Of a stretch of 64,000 nt of DNA, positions 26,013 to 34,802 are shown one piece after another. Where the stretch lies: the NCBI RefSeq assembly GCF_009765225.1, contig NZ_VMSF01000001.1, positions 3,286,001-3,350,000 of the forward strand. Direction: 5' to 3'. The position numbers were made by a program, and so were the translations under genes. The stretch is from Leifsonia sp. AG29 (GTDB lineage: Bacteria; Actinomycetota; Actinomycetes; Actinomycetales; Microbacteriaceae). The notes beneath the pieces were generated by a model that worked only from the letters and a program-made list of their open reading frames with translations, had not been told where the DNA came from and did no database searches. Position 1 is the first letter of the stretch; every line of letters starts with the position of its first letter.

Positions 26013-27605
26013 ATGGCTGAACATCCTCCCGCTTCCCTCTCCGTCCAGCCCGAACCCGTCGTCGTCACCCACGACCACGGCGTCGGCGCGCCCCGGTTCG
26101 CCCGCGACGACATCGTGCAGCGCAAGGGGCTCTACACGCTCGTATCCGGGCCGTTCACGCCGCGGGAGTCGATGATCGAGGACCTCCTGGCCGTGCACGA
26201 CGCCCTCGCGGCCGCCGGGATCGAGTTCCTCCTCGTCCGCAACGAGGGCCGCCTCATCATCGCGCTGGACCGCCGGCGCCGCAAGGAGGTGGAAGCGGTG
26301 CTCGCCGCCGCCTTCGCCGACGAGCCGTTCTACGCACGCGCCGTCGACGCGGACGGCGAGCCGGAGGGGCCCGACCTCCTCATCGCCGACGGCCGGCTCT
26401 CGCGCCGGAAGGCCGACGTGCTGCGCGTGTACCGCCCGCGCGTCGAGCCGATCGGGCGGCTCCGGTACGGCGCCGACACCGCGTTCCAGCTCGAGCTGTG
26501 GAGGTTCGGCGACGACGACATCGAGGCGCCGCGGCCGAACGCCCTCATGCGCACGCGCCTCCCCCGCAGCGAAGCGGTGGAGGCGGAGGTCGAGCTGCAC
26601 GGCCGGCGCTGGCGGACCCTCCAGCACATGTTCGACCCGCTGGCCAGCGATGTCGCCTTCGACATCGACATCGTGTTCTCGTGGGTCGACGGCTCCAGCG
26701 CCGAGTACCAGCGCCAGCGCGCCGCCCGGATGAAGGCCTACGTCGTGGGTGACGGCGACGACAGCGAGGCCCGGTACCGGCAGATCGACGAGCTGAAGTA
26801 CGCCCTGCGGAGCGTCCACATGTTCGCGCCCTGGATCCGCAACATCTACATCGCGACCGACTCGCCCGTGCCCCCGTGGCTCGACGAGAACCACCCGCGC
26901 ATCCACATCATGCGCAGCGAGCAGTTCTTCAGCGACCCGTCGACCCTCCCGACCCACAACTCGCACGCGGTCGAGAGCCAGCTGCACAACATCCCGGGCC
27001 TCGCGGAGCACTTCCTCTACTCCAACGACGACATGTTCATCGGGCGGCCGCTGTCGCCCGACATCTTCTTCTCGCCCGGCGGCATCACGAAGTTCGTCGA
27101 GGCGGGCACGCGCATCGGTCTCGGCGAGACCGACCCGGCACGCAGCGGGTTCGAGAACGCGGCCCGCGTCAACCGCCGCCTGCTCTGGGAGCGTTTCGGC
27201 GCGGTCACGACCCGGCACCTCGAGCACTGCGCAGCGCCGCTCCGCATCAGCGTGCTGCGGCAGCTCGAGAGCGAGTTCCCGGAGGAGTTCCGGCGCACCG
27301 CCGCGAGCCCGTTCCGCTCGGCGACCGACATCTCGGTCACCAACTCGCTGTATCACTACTACGCACTGATGACCGGCCGCGCCGTGACGCAGCCGCAGGC
27401 GAAGGTGATGTACATCGAGACGACGCTGAAGCAGGCGCCGGGCATGATGCGCCGCCTCCTGAAGCGCCGCGACCAGGACATGTTCTGCCTCAACGACGGC
27501 TCGAAGCCGGAGCTCGGCGCCGAGGAGCGGACGCGCATCGTCACCGAGTTCCTCGAGCGCTACTTCCCGTTCCCGGCCCCCTGGGAGCGTCCCTCCACCG
27601 ACTGA
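26013..27605 (+). CDS. Stealth-family sugar-phosphate transferase
   Basis: The 530-residue protein contains the conserved regions of the Stealth family: CR1 DIDIVFSWVDGS (near residue 219), CR2 with LKYALRSVHMFAPWIRNIYI, the HIMRSEQFF segment, CR3 LYSNDDMFIG and a C-terminal CR4. These enzymes transfer sugar-1-phosphate onto surface glycans and are known from capsule synthesis. It is monocistronic and not in a glycan cluster. ATG 26013 follows a TAGAGT box by 9 nt. Confidence 0.88.
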   Translation: MAEHPPASLSVQPEPVVVTHDHGVGAPRFARDDIVQRKGLYTLVSGPFTPRESMIEDLLAVHDALAAAGIEFLLVRNEGRLIIALDRRRRKEVEAVLAAAFADEPFYARAVDADGEPEGPDLLIADGRLSRRKADVLRVYRPRVEPIGRLRYGADTAFQLELWRFGDDDIEAPRPNALMRTRLPRSEAVEAEVELHGRRWRTLQHMFDPLASDVAFDIDIVFSWVDGSSAEYQRQRAARMKAYVVGDGDDSEARYRQIDELKYALRSVHMFAPWIRNIYIATDSPVPPWLDENHPRIHIMRSEQFFSDPSTLPTHNSHAVESQLHNIPGLAEHFLYSNDDMFIGRPLSPDIFFSPGGITKFVEAGTRIGLGETDPARSGFENAARVNRRLLWERFGAVTTRHLEHCAAPLRISVLRQLESEFPEEFRRTAASPFRSATDISVTNSLYHYYALMTGRAVTQPQAKVMYIETTLKQAPGMMRRLLKRRDQDMFCLNDGSKPELGAEERTRIVTEFLERYFPFPAPWERPSTD

Positions 27606-27710
27606 CGCCTCGGAGGCGGAGGCCGGCTCCCTCCCCCGCGATTGTCAGAGGCGTGTAAAGAGCGCGCGACGGACGGGCGAAACGGGTCGCGGAGCGGCGA
27701 AGATGAGACG

Positions 27711-28400
27711 GTGGGCGAAGACAAGGGCCTGGTGCTGATCGCCGAGGACGAGACCGCGATCCTCGAGCTCGAGCGCATGTACCTCGCGGCGGCGGGCTTC
27801 GGCGTGCACGTCGAACGCGACGGCGGCCGCGCCCTGGAGGCTGTCGACCGGCTGCGCCCCGCTGCGATCGTCCTCGACATCGGCCTGCCGGGCCTCGACG
27901 GCATCGAGGTGTGCCGCACCCTCCGCGCGCGCGGCGACTGGACGCCCGTGATCTTCGTCACCGCGCGCGACGACGAGATCGACCGCATCCTGGGGCTCGA
28001 GCTCGGCGCGGACGACTACGTCACCAAGCCGTTCTCTCCTCGCGAGCTGGTCGCGCGGGTCCGCGGGCTCGTGCGGCGCGCCTCCGGGGCGGCCTCACTC
28101 GCACCGGTCGCGGTCGGGCCTGTGACGCTCGACCCGGCGCGGCGGCGCGTGGAGGCGTCGGGCGCTCGCATCGACCTGACCGCCACCGAGTTCGATCTGC
28201 TGGCGCACCTCATGTCGCAACCCGGCCGGGTCTTCACGCGCGAGCAGCTCCTCTCCTCCGTCTGGGGCGTCGCCGATTACAGCAGCAGCCGCACCGTCGA
28301 TGTGCACGTGGCCCAGCTCCGGCTGAAGCTCGGCGACGCGGCGCGCATCATCCGCACGGCCCGAGGGGTCGGCTACAGCGTGTCGGGCGACGATGACTGA
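27711..28400 (+). CDS. OmpR/PhoB-family response regulator
   Basis: This protein of about 229 residues has a receiver (AEDET, phospho-acceptor Asp in VLDIGLPGLDG, conserved Lys in YVTKPFSP) and a winged-helix output (LTATEFDLLAHLMSQPGRVF; SRTVDVHVAQLRLKLG). It is followed by its sensor kinase with an 8-nt overlap. Targets unknown. Confidence 0.92.
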   Translation: MGEDKGLVLIAEDETAILELERMYLAAAGFGVHVERDGGRALEAVDRLRPAAIVLDIGLPGLDGIEVCRTLRARGDWTPVIFVTARDDEIDRILGLELGADDYVTKPFSPRELVARVRGLVRRASGAASLAPVAVGPVTLDPARRRVEASGARIDLTATEFDLLAHLMSQPGRVFTREQLLSSVWGVADYSSSRTVDVHVAQLRLKLGDAARIIRTARGVGYSVSGDDD

Positions 28401-29763
28401 TCGTGCGGCGACTGCGCCCGCGGTCCGGCGACGCCCCTCCCTGACCTGGCAGATCGTGCTCGTGACGTTCGCGGTCAGCCTGGTGGCGGTGCTCGTCACG
28501 GCCTTGGTCTCCGTCCAGGTGGTTCAGCGGGTGGAGGAGGACCAGGCCCGGCAGCAGCTCAAGACGCAGGCCGCTGCACTCGTCGCCTCAGGCCGGACGG
28601 GTGGGCGCCTCGCAGTGCTCGGCGACCGTTTCGCAGTGGTCGGCCCCGACGGCTCGGTGGCCGGACCCGCGTCCGCGAGCGTGTCCCGCGAGGTCGTCCG
28701 CGAGCTGCGGGCGGGCCGCACCGTTTCGACGACCACCACCCTCGGCGGCAAGGAGGCGGTCCTCGTCGCCATCCCCGGGGCCGACGGCGGCGGCATCGTC
28801 GGCGTGCGCAGGGTGGCCGACATCGCCGCCGGCAACGCGCAACTGCTGCGGGGCATCCTGCTCGCCCTGGCGATCGGCCTCGTCGTCGCGACACTCGCGG
28901 GCCTCCTGCTCGCACGCCTCATCGCGCGGCCGCTGCGGGGCATGGCGGACCGCGCGCGGGCCATCGCCGCCGGAAGGCGCGGCGTGCCCATCCCGCCGCA
29001 GCCGGGGGAGGTGGAGGACATCGCGCGAGCGCTGCGGACGCTCGACGAGGCTCTGTCTACCAGCGAGGAGCGGCAGCGCGAGTTCCTCCTGTCGGTCTCC
29101 CACGAGATCCGAACGCCCCTGACCGCCATACGCGGTTACGCGGAGGCGCTCGCGGACGGGGTCGTGCCCTCGAGCGAGGTGGCCGCCGCGGGGCGCACCC
29201 TGACCGCGGAGTCCGACCGCCTGCGCCGCTTCCTGGACGACCTGCTCGAACTGGCTCGGCTCGAGGCGGACGACTTCGCGATCGTGCCCCAGAGCTTCGA
29301 CGCTCGCGACACGGTCCAGGCGGTCGCGGAGGCATGGGCCGGAGCCTTCGCGCGCGCCGGCGTGGTCTTGCGCACCGCGGCCGAGACACCGCTGCCCGTC
29401 CACACGGACGAGATGCGGTTGCGGCAGGTGGTCGACGGCCTCATCGAGAACGCTCTGCGGGTGGCGCCGATGGGCACGGAGATCGTCGTCCGAGGAACCG
29501 CCTCCCCGGGCAGAGTCGACCTGGAGGTGCGCGACAGCGGGCCGGGACTGAGCGGCACCGACCCCGAGGTGGCGTTCGACCGCGGGGCGCTGCACGAGCG
29601 CTACCGCGGCGCGCGGCCGGTCGGCACGGGCCTCGGGCTGTCGATCGCGCACCGCCTGGTCGGTCGACTCGGAGGCACCATCACAGCCGCTCCGGCGGAC
29701 GGTGGAGGCGCGGTCTTCCGAGTGTCGTTACCGTCCTCCGACATTCCCCGAGCAGAACCCTGA
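28393..29763 (+). CDS. Sensor histidine kinase partner of the OmpR-type regulator
   Basis: This 456-residue membrane kinase has a transmembrane helix at about residues 18-43, a short extracytoplasmic domain, a second helix at about 150-175, a HAMP domain, an H box (LSVSHEIRTPLTAIRGYAE) and an ATPase domain (NALRVA, DSGPG, GTGLGLSIAHRLV). It overlaps the regulator gene, so the two form one unit. Its stop codon is only 17 bp from the start of the repeat array. Confidence 0.92.
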   Translation: MTDRAATAPAVRRRPSLTWQIVLVTFAVSLVAVLVTALVSVQVVQRVEEDQARQQLKTQAAALVASGRTGGRLAVLGDRFAVVGPDGSVAGPASASVSREVVRELRAGRTVSTTTTLGGKEAVLVAIPGADGGGIVGVRRVADIAAGNAQLLRGILLALAIGLVVATLAGLLLARLIARPLRGMADRARAIAAGRRGVPIPPQPGEVEDIARALRTLDEALSTSEERQREFLLSVSHEIRTPLTAIRGYAEALADGVVPSSEVAAAGRTLTAESDRLRRFLDDLLELARLEADDFAIVPQSFDARDTVQAVAEAWAGAFARAGVVLRTAAETPLPVHTDEMRLRQVVDGLIENALRVAPMGTEIVVRGTASPGRVDLEVRDSGPGLSGTDPEVAFDRGALHERYRGARPVGTGLGLSIAHRLVGRLGGTITAAPADGGGAVFRVSLPSSDIPRAEP

Positions 29764-29780
29764 CGCGCACCTGCGACCGC

Positions 29781-30434
29781 GCGACTGCGGTCGCCCGGGC
29801 CAGCTGCGGCTGCGCGCGCAGGCGCAGCCGTCCCCCGCCAGCGCACTCACCGCCGCGGCACCCCGCACCGGCGCCACCCCCACCGCGACTGCGGCCCCCC
29901 GGGACACCCGCGGCTGCGCGCGCACGCGCAGACGTCCCCCGCCAGCGCACTCAGCGCCGCGGCACCCCGCACCGGCGCCTCCGCCACCGCGACTGCGGCC
30001 CCCCGGGACAGCTGCGGCTGCGCGCGCACGCGCAGACGTCCCCCGCCAGCGCACTCAGCGCCGCGGCACCCCGCACCGGCGCCTCCGCCACCGCAACTGC
30101 GGCCCCCCGGGACACCCGCGGCTGCGCGCGCACGCGCAGACGTCCCCCGCGAGCGCACTCGGCATCAGCGAGCGCACTCAGCGCCGCGAAGCCCCGGGCT
30201 GACGCCTCCCCCCACCGCAACTGCGGCCCCCCGGGACACCCGCGGCTGCGCGCGCACGCGCAGACGTCCCCCGCGAGCGCACTCAGCGGCAGCGAGCGCA
30301 CTCAGCGCCGCGAAGCCCCGCACCGGCGCCTCCGCCACCGCGACTGCGGCCCCCGGGACACCCGCGGCTGCGCGCGCACGCGCAGACGTCCCCCGCGAGC
30401 GCGCTCAGCGGCAGCGAGCGCAGCGGCACCCGCC
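29781..30434 (+). repeat. Tandem array of six ~104-124-bp palindromic repeat units
   Basis: Units begin with GCGACTGCGG or GCAACTGCGG at 29781, 29885, 29989, 30093, 30217 and 30340. The first three periods are exactly 104 bp; the later two are 124 and 123 bp because a ~20-bp segment containing GAGCGCACTC is duplicated within the unit. Each unit holds the hairpin CTGCGCG-CGCA-CGCGCAG (one arm differs in unit 1) and a GGGAC/GTCCC pair. The array fills the whole gap between the sensor kinase and the stop codon of the phosphoesterase. 104 is not a multiple of three, so this is not a coding repeat. Confidence 0.9.
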
Positions 30435-31358
30435 CTACAGCAGAACCCCGATCGGCTCCGTCGGAGCCTCCCGGCGCACGGCCGGTGGGATCCGGATCCC
30501 GTCGGCGGCGAGGCGGCGCGCGCTCTCTTCCGGGTCGATGTAGTCCAGGGTCGGGTAGTGGCCGAGGGGGACGACGGAGTGCAGCACGGTGGTCGGGTAC
30601 ACGTGCACGAGATTGAAGGCGATGGCGCCGTCGCGGCCGCGCGTGCCTCCCACCGGGACGTTGAGGTCCTGCGTGTAGCAGCTCGCCGAGGCGACCGACA
30701 CGGGGATGCCCGCGAACGTCGCCGTCGACGAGTAGTGGAGGTGGCCGGCGAGGATGCTCCGCACGTCGCTGCCCTCGAGCACCTCGCGCAGCTGGGCCTG
30801 GTCGCGCAGCTCCACGGACACGGCGAGGTCGAGCACGCTCGGGATGGGCGGGTGGTGCATGGCCAGGATCGTGCCCTCGGGCGCCGGCGAGGCGAGCTCG
30901 GCGGCGAGCCAGTCGAGCTGCGACTCGCTGACGTCGCCGTAGTGGTGCCCGGGCACCGTCGAGTCGAGGACGATCACCCGCAGGCCGCCGATCCACACGA
31001 CGTCGTCGATCGGGGAGGCGTCCCCCAGCTCGTCACGGAGCCCCTGCCGGAAGGCGGCGCGGTCGTCGTGGTTGCCCATCACCCAGATGATCCGGGCGCG
31101 CATGCGTTCCGCGGCGGGCTCGACGAGCGCGCGGAGCCGGCCGTAGGCGCCGGGCTGGCCGCGGTCGGCCAGGTCTCCGGTGAAGACGATGGCGTCGGGA
31201 CGGCCCCCGGACGCCTCGACCTCGGCGAGCAGGGCCCGGAGGTGCTGCTCGCTGTCGACACTGCCGTAGAGCCTCTCGCCGCCGGCGAGGAGGTGCGTGT
31301 CGCTGATGTGCAGGAGGAAGTGGTCCGGCCGCGGGTATTCCGCGATTCGCGTCTTCAC
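30435..31358 (-). CDS. Calcineurin-like phosphoesterase (CpdA type)
   Basis: This protein of about 307 residues has the complete metallophosphoesterase motif set: HISDTHLL (Asp and His), [16 protein letters not shown], a histidine in AMHHPPIP and AGHLHYS. The pattern fits class III cyclic-nucleotide phosphodiesterases such as CpdA, so 3',5'-cAMP hydrolysis is a reasonable guess. GTG 31358 begins just before the conserved domain; the frame stays open further upstream through sequence with TATAGC. Confidence 0.85.
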   Translation of the reverse strand: MKTRIAEYPRPDHFLLHISDTHLLAGGERLYGSVDSEQHLRALLAEVEASGGRPDAIVFTGDLADRGQPGAYGRLRALVEPAAERMRARIIWVMGNHDDRAAFRQGLRDELGDASPIDDVVWIGGLRVIVLDSTVPGHHYGDVSESQLDWLAAELASPAPEGTILAMHHPPIPSVLDLAVSVELRDQAQLREVLEGSDVRSILAGHLHYSSTATFAGIPVSVASASCYTQDLNVPVGGTRGRDGAIAFNLVHVYPTTVLHSVVPLGHYPTLDYIDPEESARRLAADGIRIPPAVRREAPTEPIGVLL

Positions 31359-31597
31359 GGGGCTATAACACCACTTCCGTCTGAACACGTCGTGAACGCG
31401 CGCCGTGCGCGTCCTACACGTCACCCCGAAGGGGGACGGCGTCAGCATTCCACACCTCGACGGTCACCGGGACCCCCTTTGACGACCCTGGGAACGATCT
31501 CACGGCTGGCCCCACCGAGGGTGCCCCGGGCGAGGAGCAGTGGTTAGGGTGGGGTCGTTCGCGCGCATCGATCCCAGGCAAGGAGGCCTTCCCCGGC

Positions 31598-32608
31598 ATG
31601 TCCCACCCACTCGCCATCGCAGCGATCGGCTTCTGGCACGTCCACGCGGGCGACTACGCGCGGGCCGCGCAGCGGCATCCCGGCACGCGGCTCGTCGCCC
31701 TCTGGGACGACGACGACCAGCGCGGAACCGACGCCGCCGCGGAGTTCGGCGTCGAGTTCGTGCGCGATCTCGACGAGCTGCTCGCGCGCCCCGACCTCGA
31801 CGGCGTGACGATCACGACCGCCACCACCGAGCACACCGACGTCATCGCGCGGGCGATCCGCGCCGGCAAGCACGTCTTCACCGAGAAGATCCTCGCGCCC
31901 ACGGTGGAGGAGTCGGAGCGGCTGGTGGCGCTGGCCAGGGAGGCGGGCGTCGCGCTGGTCGTGTCCCTCCCCCGGCTCTACGACCCGTACACCGCGGCCA
32001 TCGAGCGGATCCTCGACGAGGGCACGCTCGGTGAGCTGGCGTACTCGCGGGTCCGGCTCGCGCACGACGGCTGGGTCAAGGGCTGGCTGCCGGAGCGGTT
32101 CGGCGACCCGGCCGAGGCCGTGGGCGGCGCGCTCACCGACCTCGGGTGCCACCCCGCGTACCTCACGCGACTGTTCCACCGGGCTGAACCCCGGTCGGTG
32201 AGCGCGTGTTATGGGAACGTTTCCGGACACCCTGTCGAGGACAACGCGGTCGTCACCGCGGAGTTCCCGGGAGGTCGCCTCGGCGTGTTCGAAGCGAGCG
32301 TCGTCAGCACGCCCGGTGCGTTCACCGCGGAGTTGCGCGGCACGGAGGCCAGCCTCCTGTTCGGCTTCGGCGGCGAGCGCCTCCTGGCAAAGGGCGGCAC
32401 CTTCGGCGACGACTGGACCGAGCTGCCCCTTCCCGAGCCGGGTCCGGGCGCGTTCGACCTGTGGGTGACGTGCATCGCAGACGGCACGACCGCTGACGAC
32501 AACCTGGCACATGCGGTGGCCCTCACGAGGACGGTCGTCGCGGCCAACGACTCGGCGGCGAGCGGCCGCGTCGTCTCCCTCGGGGCCGCCGAGCTGCTCG
32601 CCGGCTGA
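31598..32608 (+). CDS. Gfo/Idh/MocA-family oxidoreductase
   Basis: This 336-residue NAD(P)-dependent sugar or inositol dehydrogenase has an N-terminal Rossmann domain (IAAIGFWHVHAGDY), a TTEH segment and TEKILAP where most members have EKP. The catalytic-region DLGCHPAYL is intact. It probably oxidises a sugar derivative together with its downstream paralogue. ATG 31598 follows AAGGAGG; a TAGGGT box is at about 31545. Confidence 0.88.
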   Translation: MSHPLAIAAIGFWHVHAGDYARAAQRHPGTRLVALWDDDDQRGTDAAAEFGVEFVRDLDELLARPDLDGVTITTATTEHTDVIARAIRAGKHVFTEKILAPTVEESERLVALAREAGVALVVSLPRLYDPYTAAIERILDEGTLGELAYSRVRLAHDGWVKGWLPERFGDPAEAVGGALTDLGCHPAYLTRLFHRAEPRSVSACYGNVSGHPVEDNAVVTAEFPGGRLGVFEASVVSTPGAFTAELRGTEASLLFGFGGERLLAKGGTFGDDWTELPLPEPGPGAFDLWVTCIADGTTADDNLAHAVALTRTVVAANDSAASGRVVSLGAAELLAG

Positions 32609-32694
32609 CGCCGCCGCGACCCGCCTCATCTCTCCCATCCCTCCCCTTTCGTCGCGTGCTCGCGCACGCCCTCACACCCTGGAGCGACTCCCCC

Positions 32695-33720
32695 ATGACC
32701 AGCACCACCGTCCGCATCGGCCTCATCGGAGCCGGCGGCATCGCCGGAGCGCACGTCGCCGGCTACAAGCGGAACCCCGAGACGATCACGTTCGCCGCCG
32801 TCGCCGACCCGGTCCGGGCGAATGCCGAAGCGCGGGCCGAGGGCACCGCCGCGGCGATCTACGCCGACTACGCGACGATGCTCGCCGAAGCGGACATCGA
32901 CGCGGTCGACATCTGCCTGCCCCACCACCTCCACAAGGACGCCATCGTCGCCGCGGCCCGCGCCGGCAAGCACATCCTGTGCGAGAAGCCGCTGTGCGTG
33001 ACCCGCGAGGAGGCCGACGAGGTCTCGGCCGCCGTGGCCGAGTCGGGCGTCACGCTCATGTGCGCGCACAACCAGCTGTTCCTCCCCGCGGTCGCGAAGG
33101 CGAAGGAGCTCATCGACTCCGGCGCGCTCGGGCGCCTCTACGAGGTCCGCACGACCGACAGCTTCTTCAACGACTTCGACGCGTCGACCATGGGCTGGCG
33201 CGCGCACACGGCGACGAGTGGAGGCGGCGAGCTGATCGACACGGGGTACCACCCCACGTACCTCCTGCTGCACCTCGCGGGAGCCGCCCCGGTCGAGGTC
33301 GTCGCGATGCTCGCCACGCACCGCCTCTCCTTCATGGAGGGGGAGGACTCGGCGAATGTGATGGTCCGCTTCGACAACGGCGTCATCGGCACGCTCGCGA
33401 CGAGCTGGGCGTACCAGCCGGCGGACGGCACCGAGAAGTTCTCCGCGGTCGGGGAACGGGGCGCCCTCACGTCGGACGGCACCACGCTGACCTTCCGTCG
33501 GCGCGGCGAGGCGGAGGCGACCGTCTTCGATCTCGAGCCGGTGCACGAGTTCGGGGAGGAGCTGGCCCACTTCGCCCGCAGCATCCTCGACGGGACGCGC
33601 CCGCTGCACACCGAGAAGGAGGGCATCGCGGTGCTCGGCATCATCCTCGGCGCCTACGAGTCGGCGCGGACGGGCACCGTCGCCGCCGTGGCCCGTCCCG
33701 CGGTCGCGACGGCGGGCTGA
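32695..33720 (+). CDS. Gfo/Idh/MocA-family oxidoreductase (second copy)
   Basis: This 341-residue protein has a Rossmann motif GLIGAGGIAGAH, the canonical CEKPL lysine motif and a GYHPTYLL segment for substrate binding. It lies 86 bp downstream of a similar gene, so the two probably act on successive intermediates or interconvert epimers through an oxo-sugar. No transporter or regulator for a sugar is adjacent. ATG 32695 has a GGAGCGAC upstream. Confidence 0.88.
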   Translation: MTSTTVRIGLIGAGGIAGAHVAGYKRNPETITFAAVADPVRANAEARAEGTAAAIYADYATMLAEADIDAVDICLPHHLHKDAIVAAARAGKHILCEKPLCVTREEADEVSAAVAESGVTLMCAHNQLFLPAVAKAKELIDSGALGRLYEVRTTDSFFNDFDASTMGWRAHTATSGGGELIDTGYHPTYLLLHLAGAAPVEVVAMLATHRLSFMEGEDSANVMVRFDNGVIGTLATSWAYQPADGTEKFSAVGERGALTSDGTTLTFRRRGEAEATVFDLEPVHEFGEELAHFARSILDGTRPLHTEKEGIAVLGIILGAYESARTGTVAAVARPAVATAG

Positions 33721-33765
33721 GCGCGCGGGTCGGCTGCGCCGCCCGGCCGCGCCGCGTCCTTCCGT

Positions 33766-33823
33766 CGAGGTGCTCGTACATGCGGCCGACACGCCGCACG
33801 GCGCAGCACCTGCGAGCACCTCG
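33766..33823. repeat. 58-bp palindromic repeat, copy 1
   Basis: Terminal inverted repeats CGAGGTGCTCG (33766-33776) and CGAGCACCTCG (33813-33823) flank a core reading GACACGCCGCACGGCG. The second copy (33850-33907) is nearly identical. Confidence 0.8.
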
Positions 33824-33849
33824 ACGGGGCGGGCGCCCGTCGCCAAGCA

Positions 33850-33907
33850 CGAGGTGCTCGTACATGCGCGCGACACGCCGCACGGCGCAGCACCTGCGAG
33901 CACCTCG
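33850..33907. repeat. 58-bp palindromic repeat, copy 2
   Basis: Same 11-bp terminal inverted repeats and the same length as copy 1, in direct orientation, separated from it by 26 bp. The only clear difference is GCGCGC for GCGGCC next to the left arm. It sits between the second Gfo/Idh/MocA gene and a GNAT gene. Confidence 0.8.
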
Positions 33908-33946
33908 AGGGGAGGGACATCCGCCCCCCGAGCCCGCCGCGCCCGC

Positions 33947-33952
33947 TAGGGT
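33947..33952 (+). promoter_or_regulatory. -10 box TAGGGT of a leaderless promoter
   Basis: TAGGGT ends 6 nt before ATG 33959. Confidence 0.5.
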
Positions 33953-33958
33953 GCGGGA

Positions 33959-34486
33959 ATGGACCCCTTCCCCGCAACGCTCCCGGTCGCCGGGCGGCCG
34001 GCCGCGCGCCTCCGCTGGCTGCAGCCGGACGACTGGCGGCTCGAACACGAGCTGGCGCGGGTCCCCGACGTCCCGCAGTGGACCATGTACCCGGCCGACC
34101 TCGACGAGGCCGGCGCGCGCCTCCGGGTGATGCGGATGACGGAGGCGGCACGCGCCGGTCGCGGCATCCGCTACGCCGTGGAGGAGGACGGCGTCGCGCT
34201 CGGCACCGCCGGGTTCGGCGCCTCCGATCAGGGGTTCGAGGTCTTCTACGCCCTGAAGCCGGTGGGACGCGGCCGCGGGCTAGCGACCGGTTCGGTCCTG
34301 GCGCTCGTCCACTGGCTGGCTTCCCAGGGCCAGCGGGCGGTCCGGCTCAGCACTCTCGACGGCAACACCGCGAGCGAGGCTGTTGCCCGCCGGGCCGGAT
34401 TCCGGAGGGAGCGGAAGGGCACGCACATCGACGGTCGGCCGCTCACGGTGTGGCTCCGCGTGGAGGCGCCGGCCACCCCCGAGTGA
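33959..34486 (+). CDS. GNAT-family N-acetyltransferase (RimJ/RimL-like)
   Basis: This 175-residue protein has the GNAT core with an acetyl-CoA loop of the type VGRGRGLATG and a late NTASEAVARRAGFRRE helix, as in RimJ/RimL-type acetyltransferases. Substrate unknown. It is leaderless by promoter spacing. Confidence 0.85.
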   Translation: MDPFPATLPVAGRPAARLRWLQPDDWRLEHELARVPDVPQWTMYPADLDEAGARLRVMRMTEAARAGRGIRYAVEEDGVALGTAGFGASDQGFEVFYALKPVGRGRGLATGSVLALVHWLASQGQRAVRLSTLDGNTASEAVARRAGFRRERKGTHIDGRPLTVWLRVEAPATPE

Positions 34487-34546
34487 GTGACGGACTTTGA
34501 CATACCAGTCGTTCCCAAAGCGATACAGGCGGGGTTAGAGTGCAGC

Positions 34547-34795
34547 ATGAGCACTCCCCGGACGGGTCACCGAGCGGGCGCGTCGGAACCGCATCACAAC
34601 GACGACTTCGTCGCGGTGCCCTACCTGCGCCAGGGGCAGCTCATCTCGCTCATCCACTGGTCGAACGTGGGAGGCGAGTGGAAGTACACGACGATCCTCG
34701 CCGAATACCTGCACCGCGACGAGGAGTCCTGGTACCTCGTCATCAACGGTCAGCGCGCGCGCCTCGACCGCTCGGAGTGGGCGATCTTCAACTGA
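34547..34795 (+). CDS. Small conserved hypothetical protein
   Basis: This 82-residue protein has a disordered N-terminus (1-20) and a compact aromatic-rich beta domain (HWSNVGGEWKYTTILAEYLH; ESWYLVINGQRARLDRSEW). No family name recalled. ATG 34547 lies 5 nt after TAGAGT (34536-34541). It ends 7 bp from the convergent SDR gene. Confidence 0.6.
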   Translation: MSTPRTGHRAGASEPHHNDDFVAVPYLRQGQLISLIHWSNVGGEWKYTTILAEYLHRDEESWYLVINGQRARLDRSEWAIFN

Positions 34796-34802
34796 GGCCG
34801 AG

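Noticed and set aside
29781-30434. Possible CRISPR array
   Set aside because: Units are 104-124 bp and repeat along their whole length with no unique spacers; no cas genes nearby.
34497-34541. TTGACA at 34497 paired with the TAGAGT box at 34536 as one promoter
   Set aside because: The spacing is 33 bp, too long for a standard promoter; TAGAGT alone fits the leaderless pattern.
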